Assembly: GCF_044759095.2 (NCBI RefSeq)
Contig: NZ_JBIYSM020000041.1
Span: forward strand, 1 to 41,677
Length of the DNA stretch: 41,677 bases
Origin: JBIYSM02 sp044759095
GTDB taxonomy: Bacteria > Bacillota > Bacilli > Brevibacillales > Brevibacillaceae
Direction: 5' to 3'
Program-made: the position numbers and the translations under genes
Notes under the pieces: generated by a model
What the model was told of the DNA's origin: nothing
Database searches by the model: none
What the model saw: the letters and a program-made list of their open reading frames with translations, nothing else
Shown here: positions 17,301 through 25,652 of the stretch, piece by piece
How the letters are laid out: each line of letters starts with the position of its first letter
Numbering within the stretch: the first letter of the stretch is position 1

Positions 17301-17314
17301 GAAAAATATTTTTC
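17301..17314. promoter_or_regulatory. Palindrome 4, likely activator site or auto-operator
   Basis: GAAAAATATTTTTC is a perfect 14-base palindrome 33 bases before the activator ATG. It could serve activation of the operon, autoregulation, or both. Confidence 0.5.
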
Positions 17315-17346
17315 AGTTCACATTTTTTCGTATGGAGGTGATTCAA

Positions 17347-19089
17347 ATGGACCTTCTGCTGCAAAATGTTTGGAACACGTTTTTTGACTGCCTCCTGCTC
17401 GTCAATGAGGAGGGCAGCATCCTGGATCTCAATCGACCTGCCGCCCGCCTGTTTTCCGGGAGCCCTCATACACTCATCGGCTCTTCCGTGTTTGAGTTGA
17501 TTCCGTCCGAAGAATTTAAAAAGAGCCTGCAGAACAGGAAAGGAAAAACGGGGGTTCCCATCTCTTTAGGCACCCAGCAGCTGGTCGGGAATATTTCGTT
17601 CCTGGAAGAGAGCGGATGCTATCTGCTCGCGCTGAAAAATATTACCCAAACCCAGCAGCTTCAGCATCAGATTCAGGAGCTGCACGAGGTCATGCAAAGG
17701 TTCGATCTCATCCTGGATCAGCTGGATGAGGGGGTCTGCGTCATTGACCAGCACGGAAAAATCCTTTTCTACAACCGGAAAATGGGCGAAGTCGATCTCT
17801 TGGAACCGGAGTCTGTCCGCAACAGGCGGGTACAGGATGTCTGGAACGTAGATGAAACGACCAGCACCCTGTTGACCGCTCTTAGGACGGGACGGACTCT
17901 CAGCCAGCGGGAAACGCATTTTGCCACGAACGGAAAGGCGGTAACCACGCTGACGAAAACCGTTCCTTTATACATGGGGGCGCGGAAAAGCGGAGCGATG
18001 GAAATTTGCAAAGATATTTCTGAGCAAAAGCAGCTGACGGAAACGATCATGCAGTTGCAGAAACAGAATCCCGGCGAATCCGCCGCTCCCTCCTCCCTGC
18101 AGGCGAAGAACAATACGCGGTTTCATTTTACCAGCATTATCTTTTCCAGCCGGGATATGAGGCAAACCGTCGAACAGGCCCGCAGGGCGGCACGGTCCGG
18201 ATCAAACATCTTGATCGTAGGGGAAACGGGTACCGGAAAAGAATTGTTTGCCCAAAGCATCCATAATGAGAGCCCCCGGAAACATAAGCCGTTCATCGCC
18301 CAAAACTGTGCCGCCTTGCCGGAAACACTGCTGGAAGGATTGCTGTTCGGTACGACGGTGGGAAGTTTTACGGGAGCAGTGGACCGCGCCGGTCTGTTTG
18401 AACAGGCCCATGGGGGAACCCTTTTGCTGGATGAGGTCAACTCGATGGGCATCGATCTGCAGGCGAAGCTGCTTCGCGTGCTGCAGGAACGGAAAATTCA
18501 GCGATTGGGTTCATCAAAAACGGTGGATGTTGATGTCCGGGTCGTTGCGACGATTAATGAAGATCCCCTGGAGGCGATCGCCAACGGCCGGCTTCGGGAG
18601 GATTTGTACTACCGGTTGGGCGTCGTGAATCTGGTGATTCCCCCCTTGCGGAAACGGAAGGACGACATTCCCGTATTGATCCGCCACTTTATTGAAAAGC
18701 ATGCCAAAGCCCTGGATGTGACGGTGGAGGGAATCGAACCGGATGTCTTTCAGTTTTTCATGAACTTTCCGTGGCCAGGAAACGTGCGCCAGTTGGAGCA
18801 TGTGATTGAGGGGTGCCTGAATCTGGTGTATGACGAGCGGACCATCTGCTTTGACCACCTGCCCCCGATCCTCAAGCAAAAAATGCTGCAGCGGGCGATA
18901 CCCCCTGCGGAAGAACAGCTGTCGAGACTGGACGGCAGCTTGCCTGAACAGATTGAAAAACTGGAACGCCTGATGATCGAGCAGGCCTTGAAAGAATCCG
19001 GAGGCAATATCACGAAAGCCAGTGAACAGCTGGGCATTTCCCGACAGAATCTCAATTACAAGCTGAAAAAATATAAATTTTTTGGGTAA
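17347..19089 (+). CDS. Sigma-54-dependent PAS-AAA+ activator (RocR-like)
   Basis: This 580-residue regulator has two N-terminal PAS regions (about 1-100 and 115-225) and an AAA+ domain with Walker A GETGTGKE near 292-299. The sigma-54 contact loop is GSFTGA near 339-344, Walker B is LLLDEVN near 359-365, and the domain is followed by FPWPGNVRQLEH. A Fis-type helix-turn-helix closes it (NITKASEQLGISRQNLNYKL). The loop has Ser where most activators have Ala (GAFTGA). I chose ATG 17347 because GGAGGTGA sits directly before it and would lie inside the coding region of the earlier ATG 17332. It probably drives the divergent operon through the palindromes next to it, with the inducer sensed by PAS. 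Confidence 0.93.
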   Translation: MDLLLQNVWNTFFDCLLLVNEEGSILDLNRPAARLFSGSPHTLIGSSVFELIPSEEFKKSLQNRKGKTGVPISLGTQQLVGNISFLEESGCYLLALKNITQTQQLQHQIQELHEVMQRFDLILDQLDEGVCVIDQHGKILFYNRKMGEVDLLEPESVRNRRVQDVWNVDETTSTLLTALRTGRTLSQRETHFATNGKAVTTLTKTVPLYMGARKSGAMEICKDISEQKQLTETIMQLQKQNPGESAAPSSLQAKNNTRFHFTSIIFSSRDMRQTVEQARRAARSGSNILIVGETGTGKELFAQSIHNESPRKHKPFIAQNCAALPETLLEGLLFGTTVGSFTGAVDRAGLFEQAHGGTLLLDEVNSMGIDLQAKLLRVLQERKIQRLGSSKTVDVDVRVVATINEDPLEAIANGRLREDLYYRLGVVNLVIPPLRKRKDDIPVLIRHFIEKHAKALDVTVEGIEPDVFQFFMNFPWPGNVRQLEHVIEGCLNLVYDERTICFDHLPPILKQKMLQRAIPPAEEQLSRLDGSLPEQIEKLERLMIEQALKESGGNITKASEQLGISRQNLNYKLKKYKFFG

Positions 19090-19107
19090 GGAAAAGGAGG
19101 ATCCCCC

Positions 19108-20436
19108 ATGTCTCATCCGTTTCTCGCCGCCGAAGATCAGTTGATTGCCAATGCACTGAAAATCCGTTTTTATCCGATCGCCGTCCAATCCGCCAAAGGG
19201 ACCCGCATCACCGATCAGGATGGCAAGAGTTACCTGGACTTGACCGCAGGTTGGGCCGTGGCAGGCATCGGCTACGGACACCCGCGCATCAGCTCCAAAA
19301 TCAAGATTTCCTATGAAAGGCTGTCGTTTACTTCCCAGCTGTCGGCCCCTGAGCCCACGATGCTTTCCCTGGCGCAAGAGCTGGTGAACATGACTCCGGG
19401 CTCTTTTCCGAAGAAAGTGTGGTTCGGCCACTCCGGGTCTGATGCCAATGACTGTGTCGCCAAGCTGGTTCCCCTCGCCAAAAAACGCGCGCGTATGATT
19501 TCTTTTATGGGCTCCTATCACGGACAGACGATGGGTTCCCTTTCCCTGTCCGGGCATCCGGCGCAGACCCGTTTCATCGGAAGCGGGAATGTGGTCAAGA
19601 TCCCTTACCCCAATCCCTATCGACCGCCGTTTGGTGAAACGCCCCGCTTGACGGAACAGATTCTGCAATATGTGGAACAGGAAGTCTTCCGGACGATCTG
19701 TCCTCCCGAAGATACGGCCGGGATCATCGTAGAAGGCATTCAAAGCGACGGGGGGCTGATTGTGCCTCCTGACGATTTTTTGCCCGGCCTCCAGGAGCTG
19801 TGCCGCCGCTATGACATGGAACTGATCTTTGATGAGGTGAAGGTCGGTTTGGGGCGGACAGGAAAATGGTTTTCCTTTGATCATGGGAATCTCGTGCCAG
19901 ATGTGGTGGTCCTGGGCAAATCCCTGGGCGCAGGCCTGCCCATCAGCGCTGTTGTGGCAAAGCAGGAGATTCTCGACGTCGGTACAGGCATCCATATGTT
20001 TACCGCCAGCGGAAATCCGGTCAGCTGCTCCGCGGCCCTGGAAAACATCCGGATCATCCAGGAGGAAGGGTTGATCGAGCGGGCGCGGGTGAGCGGGGAA
20101 TATTTTCTGAAGCGGCTCAAAGAGCTTCAAGCGAAAGTTGAATGGATCGGGGATGTCAGGGGACGAGGGCTGGCGATCGGCGTAGAACTGGTGGAAGACC
20201 GAGTGACCAAAGCGCCGGCGGCAGAAAAAACGGCGGCCGTCTGCTACCGCTGCTTTGAACTGGGGCTGCTTGTGTTTTACGTGGGGATTCACAGCAATGT
20301 GATCGAGATTACCCCACCGCTCGTGATTTCCAGGGAAGAGATTGATCTGGCTGTGGAGGTTTTGGATCAGGCCTTCTCGGATCTGGCCGAGAAAAGAATT
20401 AACATGGATGCGGTCAGGCAGTATGCGGGGTGGTAA
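19108..20436 (+). CDS. Class III PLP-dependent aminotransferase
   Basis: This 442-residue omega-amino-acid/ornithine-type aminotransferase carries the PLP aspartate Asp242 in FDEVKVGLGRTG and the Schiff-base Lys271 in LGKSLGAGLP. GHSGSDAND (about 107-115) binds the cofactor phosphate and SYHGQT (about 136-141) stacks on the ring. The usual FDEVQTG appears here as FDEVKVG. The ATG follows AAAAGGAGG, 18 bases after the activator stop, so both are co-transcribed. It probably deaminates the amine or an intermediate of the compound handled by the divergent operon (gamma-aminobutyrate-like or diamine). Confidence 0.92.
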   Translation: MSHPFLAAEDQLIANALKIRFYPIAVQSAKGTRITDQDGKSYLDLTAGWAVAGIGYGHPRISSKIKISYERLSFTSQLSAPEPTMLSLAQELVNMTPGSFPKKVWFGHSGSDANDCVAKLVPLAKKRARMISFMGSYHGQTMGSLSLSGHPAQTRFIGSGNVVKIPYPNPYRPPFGETPRLTEQILQYVEQEVFRTICPPEDTAGIIVEGIQSDGGLIVPPDDFLPGLQELCRRYDMELIFDEVKVGLGRTGKWFSFDHGNLVPDVVVLGKSLGAGLPISAVVAKQEILDVGTGIHMFTASGNPVSCSAALENIRIIQEEGLIERARVSGEYFLKRLKELQAKVEWIGDVRGRGLAIGVELVEDRVTKAPAAEKTAAVCYRCFELGLLVFYVGIHSNVIEITPPLVISREEIDLAVEVLDQAFSDLAEKRINMDAVRQYAGW

Positions 20437-20562
20437 AATTCAATAGAGGTAGGTTGGGGATATCTGACACTAATTGGCACCTGCTCTCCAGCATAAAATT
20501 CGTCGTTCCAAACATACTGATACACCTGAGAACCAATAAAGGTGCTGGAAACAGCCTGGAAT
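20437..20562. other. Short gap with coding-like minus-strand trace
   Basis: The minus strand between the aminotransferase stop and the terminator reads VYQYVWNDEFYAGEQVPISV in one frame with ordinary-looking composition, but it has no start or ribosome site and ends inside the aminotransferase gene. It may be a remnant; no function is claimed. Confidence 0.25.
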
Positions 20563-20598
20563 AAAAAACCGTCAGGGAAACTTTCCTGACGGCTTTTT
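20563..20598. terminator. Bidirectional terminator between aminotransferase and CobW-like gene
   Basis: The 8-base stem CCGTCAGG / CCTGACGG is flanked by AAAAAA on the left and CTTTTT on the right. It can therefore end both the rightward aminotransferase RNA and the leftward GTPase RNA. Confidence 0.85.
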
Positions 20599-20627
20599 GG
20601 CTGCAGTGTGCATAAGGCCAAGGCTCG

Positions 20628-21650
20628 CTACGACAATACACTTTCTTTGATTTCAAGCAGACTCGGCTTAGCGCCGATGATATGTTGAAATGCATCTAAC
20701 GAACGAAGCACTTGCTGTGGTTCAATCGACCTCATGATAAATACAAGATGGGAGCGGTGGTCTTCACTCGGCCAACTGTCGAGGTGTTCAGGCGGGTGAA
20801 TGATGTGCTGCACGCCATTGAGCACAACCGGTCCTGCTTCGCCGACGTCGATGATTCCCTTTACTCGCAACACGTCCTGCCCGCGCGCATGCAGCAGCAT
20901 GCTTAACCAGAGACCAAAGGCAGTCCAATCGAGCGGATCGTTAAATGTTAGTGAGATCGAGCGGGTGTCGGAAAAGTGTGTCCGGTCCTCTGCAGATTGC
21001 GTAACTAGAACCGGATTAGGGTCGGTCTGCCTGTCAGAAGTAAAGAGCGTATCCGGCTTGATCTCACCAAATATGACTTCCCTGATTTCTGCGGAGGGAT
21101 TGATGCGACTCAGCCGTTCCACCAGATGAGACACTTGTTCAGGTGTCGCGATATCCGTTTTGGTGATGATAATTTTGTCGGCAACAGCCACTTGTTTCAG
21201 CGATTCCGGTTGACGGTCCAGGTGCAATTCACCGTTTACGGCATCGACGGTGACAACGACGCAATCAATATAAAAATGATGCTGAAGCACCGGATTGCTG
21301 AGAATGGTAAAAAGAATGGGAGCGGGATCAGCCAGACCGCTAGTTTCAATGACAACTCGCTCCAACCGTTCAATCTCCCCGCGTTGATCCAGATTCAACA
21401 AGCCGGTGATCGCCTTGACCAGATCATCGCGAACGGTACAGCAAAGGCAGCCGCCGCCAAGCAGAATCGTCTGTTCGTCAATCCTTTGAAGAAGGTGATG
21501 GTCAAGGCCGACTTTGCCAAATTCATTTACCAAGACCGCCGTTCTCTTCATCTCGGGATTGGCTAAAACCCGGGAGAGCAGCGTCGTTTTGCCGCTGCCG
21601 AGAAATCCGGTGATTACCGTGACCGGCCGTTTTGTTGACTGCACGCTCAT
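20628..21650 (-). CDS. CobW/G3E family GTP-binding metallochaperone
   Basis: This 340-residue P-loop GTPase has Walker A GFLGSGKTT at 15-23 and the metal motif GGGCLCC with C68, C70 and C71. VVIETSGLADPAP forms the switch region, ITKTD gives guanine specificity, and a CobW C-terminal domain runs from about 225. Family members deliver zinc, cobalt or other metals to client enzymes. Its ATG overlaps the stop of the small 120-residue partner by four bases (ATGA), with GGGAGGG as ribosome site. The neighbouring zinc alcohol dehydrogenase and other metal hydrolases are possible but unproven clients. Confidence 0.92.
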   Translation of the reverse strand: MSVQSTKRPVTVITGFLGSGKTTLLSRVLANPEMKRTAVLVNEFGKVGLDHHLLQRIDEQTILLGGGCLCCTVRDDLVKAITGLLNLDQRGEIERLERVVIETSGLADPAPILFTILSNPVLQHHFYIDCVVVTVDAVNGELHLDRQPESLKQVAVADKIIITKTDIATPEQVSHLVERLSRINPSAEIREVIFGEIKPDTLFTSDRQTDPNPVLVTQSAEDRTHFSDTRSISLTFNDPLDWTAFGLWLSMLLHARGQDVLRVKGIIDVGEAGPVVLNGVQHIIHPPEHLDSWPSEDHRSHLVFIMRSIEPQQVLRSLDAFQHIIGAKPSLLEIKESVLS

Positions 21651-22009
21651 CGGCTATCCCTCCCTGCTCCACTTTTTCCAGACGCCAAGGTTTCCAGCAG
21701 TGCAGGGTCCAACGGGTCTAACGGACGGTTGATCAGCTTTTCGGCAGCAGGCCATAACCCCCCCAGATCTTGAACAATGACGGAACGCCCTTTTTTATCG
21801 TAAAGTACATATTTGCTTCCGGTCCAATCCTCGACTCGCAGTCCGTAGTAACGCAAGATTTGATTTGTCAATCGCGATCGATGGCGGCGGTCGCGGACTC
21901 GTGAACGCTGGTTTTCACCCGCCACCACTTTACGGTTATCTTCATTGCGATCGCTTTTACGATCCGTCCAATGGACGTTCATTACGTATTCCCCACACAG
22001 TACACACAT
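21647..22009 (-). CDS. Small CxxC protein coupled to CobW-like GTPase
   Basis: This 120-residue basic protein begins MCVLCGEYVMNVHWTDR, a CxxC plus His that could bind one metal. It has a charged middle (KSDRNEDNRKVV...RDRRHRSR) and a predicted alpha/beta C-terminal half. The start has GGGGGAGG upstream, and its stop overlaps the GTPase start, so the two are co-translated. I do not recognise a named family. The pairing suggests a metal donor, client or accessory factor of the GTPase (inference). Confidence 0.75.
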   Translation of the reverse strand: MCVLCGEYVMNVHWTDRKSDRNEDNRKVVAGENQRSRVRDRRHRSRLTNQILRYYGLRVEDWTGSKYVLYDKKGRSVIVQDLGGLWPAAEKLINRPLDPLDPALLETLASGKSGAGRDSR

Positions 22010-22117
22010 GCTTTCCGCCTCCCCCAGGTGACATTCCTTCTTGGTTCGGTTGTATCAGCAATCCTTGATGTTTGCAAGTTCGAATCGAAATGCAGGCAAC
22101 CCGACGAAAAGACGATA

Positions 22118-22148
22118 AGACATTCGGCTGCCTGAGAGTCGAATGTCT
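22118..22148 (-). terminator. Terminator of the long catabolic operon
   Basis: The 9-base stem AGACATTCG / CGAATGTCT has a 13-base loop and is followed on the minus strand by a weak T tract (TATCGTCTTTT). It begins 8 bases after the alcohol dehydrogenase stop. Confidence 0.65.
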
Positions 22149-22155
22149 CCTTTCG

Positions 22156-23277
22156 TTAAAACGTGATCATCGCTTTGATAATGCCATCGCCGGCGTGCTC
22201 AAACAGATCATAAGCTTCAACAATTTCGTCAATATGAAACCGGTGAGTCACCATCGGGGTTAAGTTCAGCCGGTTGGTTTTAACCAGGTTGATTAGTTGG
22301 GCCATGCGCTCACGGCCGCCCGGGCACAGCGTGGTTACGATGTGATGGTCACCCATCCCTCCTGCAAAACTTTCGATCGGAATTTCAATGTGGCCGGAAT
22401 AAATACCGACGCTGGACACTGTACCGCCTCTTCGAATCACTTTTAAGCAGTTTTGAAATGTTTGCTCGCTTCCCAAAGCCTCGATCGCTGCATCGGCTCC
22501 GCGTCCGTTGGTCACTCTCATGATTTCAGCGATGACGTCCGTCTCCTTAAAGTTTAGCGTGATATCAGCACCCATCTTTCTGGCCAGTTCCAAACGCGCC
22601 GGATTACCGTCCACACCGATAATTAGGCTCGCTCCTTTGAGGCGGGCACCGGCAATGGCACACAAGCCAACCGGACCGCATGCAAAGACCACGACAATAT
22701 CCCCGATTTGTATGTTCGCCTTTTCCGCCGCGGCTATGCCGGTCGAACCGATATCGGCTACCAACAGAACTTCTTCATCACTCAATCCGTCCGGAATTTT
22801 TGTTAAATTATAGGTCGGGAACGGCATTTTGAAATATTCAGCATGAGTTCCATCCACTGTGTTTCCAAGCCGCCATCCACCCGGTTTGCTAAAGTTCCCC
22901 TCCGGACCTACGCATTGTGCAGGCAAATTTTTTTGACAGTAATAGCAATTCCCGCACGGCGTGCAAGATCCGCACATCACTCGGTCGCCTACTTTAACGC
23001 CTTTTACCCCTTCACCGATTTCATGGACCACCCCGACGTGCTCGTGCCCCAGTACCCGTCCAATCTCGACCGGATGTTCACCATGCAAAATGTGAATGTC
23101 TGTACCGCATATTGTGGTGGCCGTAGTCCGGATCACGACTTCGCCCGGTCCGGCTTTGGGAATGGGCTTGTATTCCAGTTGAAGTTTTCCGATGCCTCTG
23201 AAAACAGCAGCCTTCATATATCCTTCCGGCGCCGGTACACCTTTTTGGGCCAGAACCGTGTCAAGATTTACACTCAT
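22156..23277 (-). CDS. Zinc-dependent alcohol dehydrogenase (MDR family)
   Basis: This 373-residue medium-chain dehydrogenase has the catalytic zinc ligands Cys57 (ICGTD) and His78-Glu79 (GHEHVG), and a cysteine cluster at 102-114 for structural zinc. The Rossmann-type stretch VVVFACGPVGLCAIAGA binds NAD(H), and GVDGNPARLELA contains the adenosine-binding acid. The ATG at 23275-23277 overlaps the pyroglutamyl-peptidase stop by four bases and has GGGAGG upstream; the longer frame is rejected. It closes the leftward operon. The substrate is an alcohol or aldehyde made by upstream enzymes and is not predictable. Confidence 0.92.
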   Translation of the reverse strand: MSVNLDTVLAQKGVPAPEGYMKAAVFRGIGKLQLEYKPIPKAGPGEVVIRTTATTICGTDIHILHGEHPVEIGRVLGHEHVGVVHEIGEGVKGVKVGDRVMCGSCTPCGNCYYCQKNLPAQCVGPEGNFSKPGGWRLGNTVDGTHAEYFKMPFPTYNLTKIPDGLSDEEVLLVADIGSTGIAAAEKANIQIGDIVVVFACGPVGLCAIAGARLKGASLIIGVDGNPARLELARKMGADITLNFKETDVIAEIMRVTNGRGADAAIEALGSEQTFQNCLKVIRRGGTVSSVGIYSGHIEIPIESFAGGMGDHHIVTTLCPGGRERMAQLINLVKTNRLNLTPMVTHRFHIDEIVEAYDLFEHAGDGIIKAMITF

Positions 23278-23930
23278 CGTACGGTAACCTCCCTCGAATA
23301 ATAGGTTTTCCATTCCGAAACAATCGTTTCGATTGCTAACTGAAGCGCCATGTTCATTTTCTCCTGCTCCATGCTGGGCCAGGTCGGATTCCATATGGAC
23401 ATTCGGGTCGAAGCCGGATAATGGATAAAACCTGCCCAGGCTGAAAGTTGTTTTTGTTGAATGTATCGCAGTACCCCATACATGGTATTGTTGCAGATGT
23501 AGGTACCCGCCGTGTTGGAGATCGTCGCAGGAATATGCTGTTCCAAAAGGCGATTGACGATCGCTCGTACGGGAAGAGTAGCGAACAGCCCGTCGGGACC
23601 GTGCGGGTCGATCTTCTCGTCGCGCGGTTTTCGCCCTTTGTTGTCGGGAATCGGCTCTTCCGCCACCGTGTCTTTGATGTTGATGGCAACACGCTCGACG
23701 CTGATCGTTGTTCTTCCCGCGTACAGTCCGTTGCAGATGACAACGTCAGGACGATGTCGATCCATTTGCTCGACGATCAACTCGACACACTCGTCGTAAT
23801 TTACAGGAAGCAGAACGGTGATGATTTCGACCCCTTCCAGGGCAAACCCGGCTAGTGAAGCGATCAGTTCTCCTGTCGGATTGACCGGATAATTACTAAA
23901 CGGTTCAAACCCGGAAACCAGTATCTTCAT
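23274..23930 (-). CDS. pcp: Pyrrolidone-carboxylate peptidase (pyroglutamyl peptidase I)
   Basis: This 218-residue C15 cysteine peptidase has the Glu79 (ISVERVA), Cys146 (GTYICNN) and His170 (GFIHYP) triad in the family order. The N-terminal KILVSGFEPF and FSNYPVNPTGE are typical. It removes pyroglutamate from peptide N-termini in the cytoplasm. It is encoded in the middle of a small-molecule operon, with four-base overlaps on both sides. It may therefore act here on a 5-oxoproline-like lactam or its peptides, which is inference. ATG 23928-23930 is the only suitable start. Confidence 0.93.
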   Translation of the reverse strand: MKILVSGFEPFSNYPVNPTGELIASLAGFALEGVEIITVLLPVNYDECVELIVEQMDRHRPDVVICNGLYAGRTTISVERVAINIKDTVAEEPIPDNKGRKPRDEKIDPHGPDGLFATLPVRAIVNRLLEQHIPATISNTAGTYICNNTMYGVLRYIQQKQLSAWAGFIHYPASTRMSIWNPTWPSMEQEKMNMALQLAIETIVSEWKTYYSREVTVR

Positions 23931-24172
23931 CTCTTGCCACCTGGCGCAGAAGCATTCGGAGTCTGAAGAGCGTCATCTTTTCTCCTCTCTTCTCGAATCA
24001 GGATGTACGGCAAAACAAACACGAGACCCAAGCAGCCGATAAAGGCATACGCCAACAGGAGATACAAGGTTTCGGCGGGAAGAAGAAGCACTCCTTTATT
24101 GTCCTTGGTCACGAAGAACAGAATCGCGTATGCGACGACGATGGCTATTGAACCTACGACAGCTTTAGGCAA
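23927..24172 (-). CDS. Small two-helix membrane protein paired with sodium symporter
   Basis: An 81-residue protein has two hydrophobic helices (VVGSIAIVVAYAILFFV and YLLLAYAFIGCLGLVFVLPYI) and a basic, charged C-terminus (REERRKDD). I prefer the TTG at 24170-24172, which has AGAGGTGA 5 bases upstream inside the symporter's last codons; a GTG three codons earlier (24181) is the alternative. It overlaps the symporter stop and the peptidase start. Small partners of this kind (DUF3311/DUF997-like) often accompany solute:sodium symporters, and I infer an accessory subunit. Confidence 0.75.
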   Translation of the reverse strand: MPKAVVGSIAIVVAYAILFFVTKDNKGVLLLPAETLYLLLAYAFIGCLGLVFVLPYILIREERRKDDALQTPNASAPGGKR

Positions 24173-25625
24173 CGTCCTCACCTCTTACAACATTTTGCTT
24201 GATCATCGAACTGATATAATCGGTACTTTGACGAGTGGCAACCAGAGTTCCAATCACCAAAATGGCAACGGACAGAATCAATCCGGCAAAGTTGGTGTAC
24301 ATGACATACGCCTTGTCAAATCCGTAGTAGAGAACGAATTCGGCCGCCAAGCCAACAATCATCGCCCAGAAAGCCGCTGTCGGGTGTGTCCGCTTCCAGA
24401 ACAATCCGAAAATAATCGTAAAAATCAGCGGGATGTTTACCATGCTGTTGACAACGAGTAACTGAAGGATTCCGTCGCCAAAGCTTAATGCCCCGAGAAT
24501 TCCCAGCGTACCCAGCACAATTTGGGAAACGATGCTGAGGCGGAACGCTTTCTTTGGCGTCAGTTCGGACTTGCTGTATTGTTTGTAGATGTCAAAAATC
24601 AAGATCGAAGCGACATTGTTCACGGTCGCATCAGCAGAAGAAAACACAAGCGCCATTCCCCCGAGAAAGAACAATACCGCCGCCCATTCCGGGAACAGAT
24701 TCATAACCAATGTTGGCGCAGCATCTTGCGCGGCTGTACTGGGATAGAGCAAGTAGCAAATCATCCCCATAATTCCTGTACCAACGGCAAAGGGTGCCCA
24801 GGTGAGCCCAAACCACTTGAATGCGCGGGTAACATCCTTGTCTGATTTGCCTGAAAAGGCGATTTGATACAGAACCGGGGCAGCGATTGTAAATCCGGTA
24901 AGAGCAAGGAAGAAGTCAAGCATACTGTTGGGGCCCCACGCCAAAACATTCAGCATCCGGTCGCTGTCTGCGGATACTCTTGCAATGATCTCCGATAGCG
25001 AAAAATTGCTGAGAGCGAGAATCAGGGAAACCACAACCGCGCCGCCAGCTAATGCCAACTGAAATACGTGCGAGTACATCAAAGCTTCAAAGCCACCGAG
25101 AGCGGTGTACAGAACCATAACCACGCCGCCAATGATAATCGCGGTCGTCAGACTTGTGCCCAGCAGGGCTTTAAGCACAATGCCGATTGCCAGAACAACG
25201 GAAACAATAAACAGAATATTGGAGACAATAATAATGGCAAGTGCCGCCAGACGAGATTTTTCATCATAGCGTTTGCCAATCAGTTCAATCATCGTTACGC
25301 CATTTGGCATTAATTCACGGATCCGCGTAGCGATGTTGAGCGGCCAGACAAACAGGAAGAGCGGCAGTCCTACCCCAATCGCATACCAGATCGGGCCCGA
25401 AATTCCGTTGGCAAATCCGGATTGAGCAGCAGCCAGAAGCGTGTAGTTAGACGCCCACACAGCTACCAGGGTGGCCAACAGATGGCTGGCGCTGTAGGAG
25501 CGGGACCCGACGAACTGACTTTCTACCGTACCTCCGCCCTTCCTATTGTTTTGAATAAAGTTGTAAAGCCCCCAGCCTAACAGAGCCAGAAAGTACAGTG
25601 CTACTACGATAGCGGTTGAGCTCAT
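24165..25625 (-). CDS. Solute:sodium symporter (SSS family) 1
   Basis: This 486-residue transporter has about 13 membrane helices. The family shows in AVWASNYTLLAAAQSGFANGISGPIWYAIG, in the helix-5/6 region GGFEALMYSHVFQLALAGG, and in the sodium-site segment ALVFSSADATVNNVASILIFDIYK. The ATG at 25623-25625 has a GGGGGG stretch 7 bases upstream. It follows the SDR gene by 27 bases. It is one of two SSS carriers in the operon; they share a low level of sequence likeness and may import different organic acids, amides or ureides. Confidence 0.92.
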   Translation of the reverse strand: MSSTAIVVALYFLALLGWGLYNFIQNNRKGGGTVESQFVGSRSYSASHLLATLVAVWASNYTLLAAAQSGFANGISGPIWYAIGVGLPLFLFVWPLNIATRIRELMPNGVTMIELIGKRYDEKSRLAALAIIIVSNILFIVSVVLAIGIVLKALLGTSLTTAIIIGGVVMVLYTALGGFEALMYSHVFQLALAGGAVVVSLILALSNFSLSEIIARVSADSDRMLNVLAWGPNSMLDFFLALTGFTIAAPVLYQIAFSGKSDKDVTRAFKWFGLTWAPFAVGTGIMGMICYLLYPSTAAQDAAPTLVMNLFPEWAAVLFFLGGMALVFSSADATVNNVASILIFDIYKQYSKSELTPKKAFRLSIVSQIVLGTLGILGALSFGDGILQLLVVNSMVNIPLIFTIIFGLFWKRTHPTAAFWAMIVGLAAEFVLYYGFDKAYVMYTNFAGLILSVAILVIGTLVATRQSTDYISSMIKQNVVRGEDVA

Positions 25626-25652
25626 CTCAATGCCCCCCGATTCTCTCTTTTA

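Larger units (their letters stand above)
17003..17346. promoter_or_regulatory. Divergent control region between operon and activator
   Basis: These 344 bases separate the leftward amidohydrolase operon from the rightward activator gene. They hold one sigma-54 promoter (leftward), four AT-rich palindromes built on AAANATATTTT, and one inverted repeat GATCTTTT-N2-AAAAGATC at 17254-17271. No reliable sigma-A promoter for the activator was found. TATGAT at 17251-17256 is a possible -10 without a good -35. Confidence 0.7.

Noticed and set aside
17332..17346. Earlier ATG start of activator 1
   Set aside because: The GGAGGTGA ribosome site would lie inside that coding sequence; it fits ATG 17347.
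18514..20292. A 592-codon open minus-strand frame across the activator and aminotransferase genes
   Set aside because: It is His/Gln/Arg-rich shadow translation of high-GC third positions. Both plus-strand genes carry full family motifs.
20481..20500. TTGGCACCTGCTCTCC as another sigma-54 promoter
   Set aside because: It has a -24-like TGGCAC but no TTGC at the -12 position, and no rightward gene follows.
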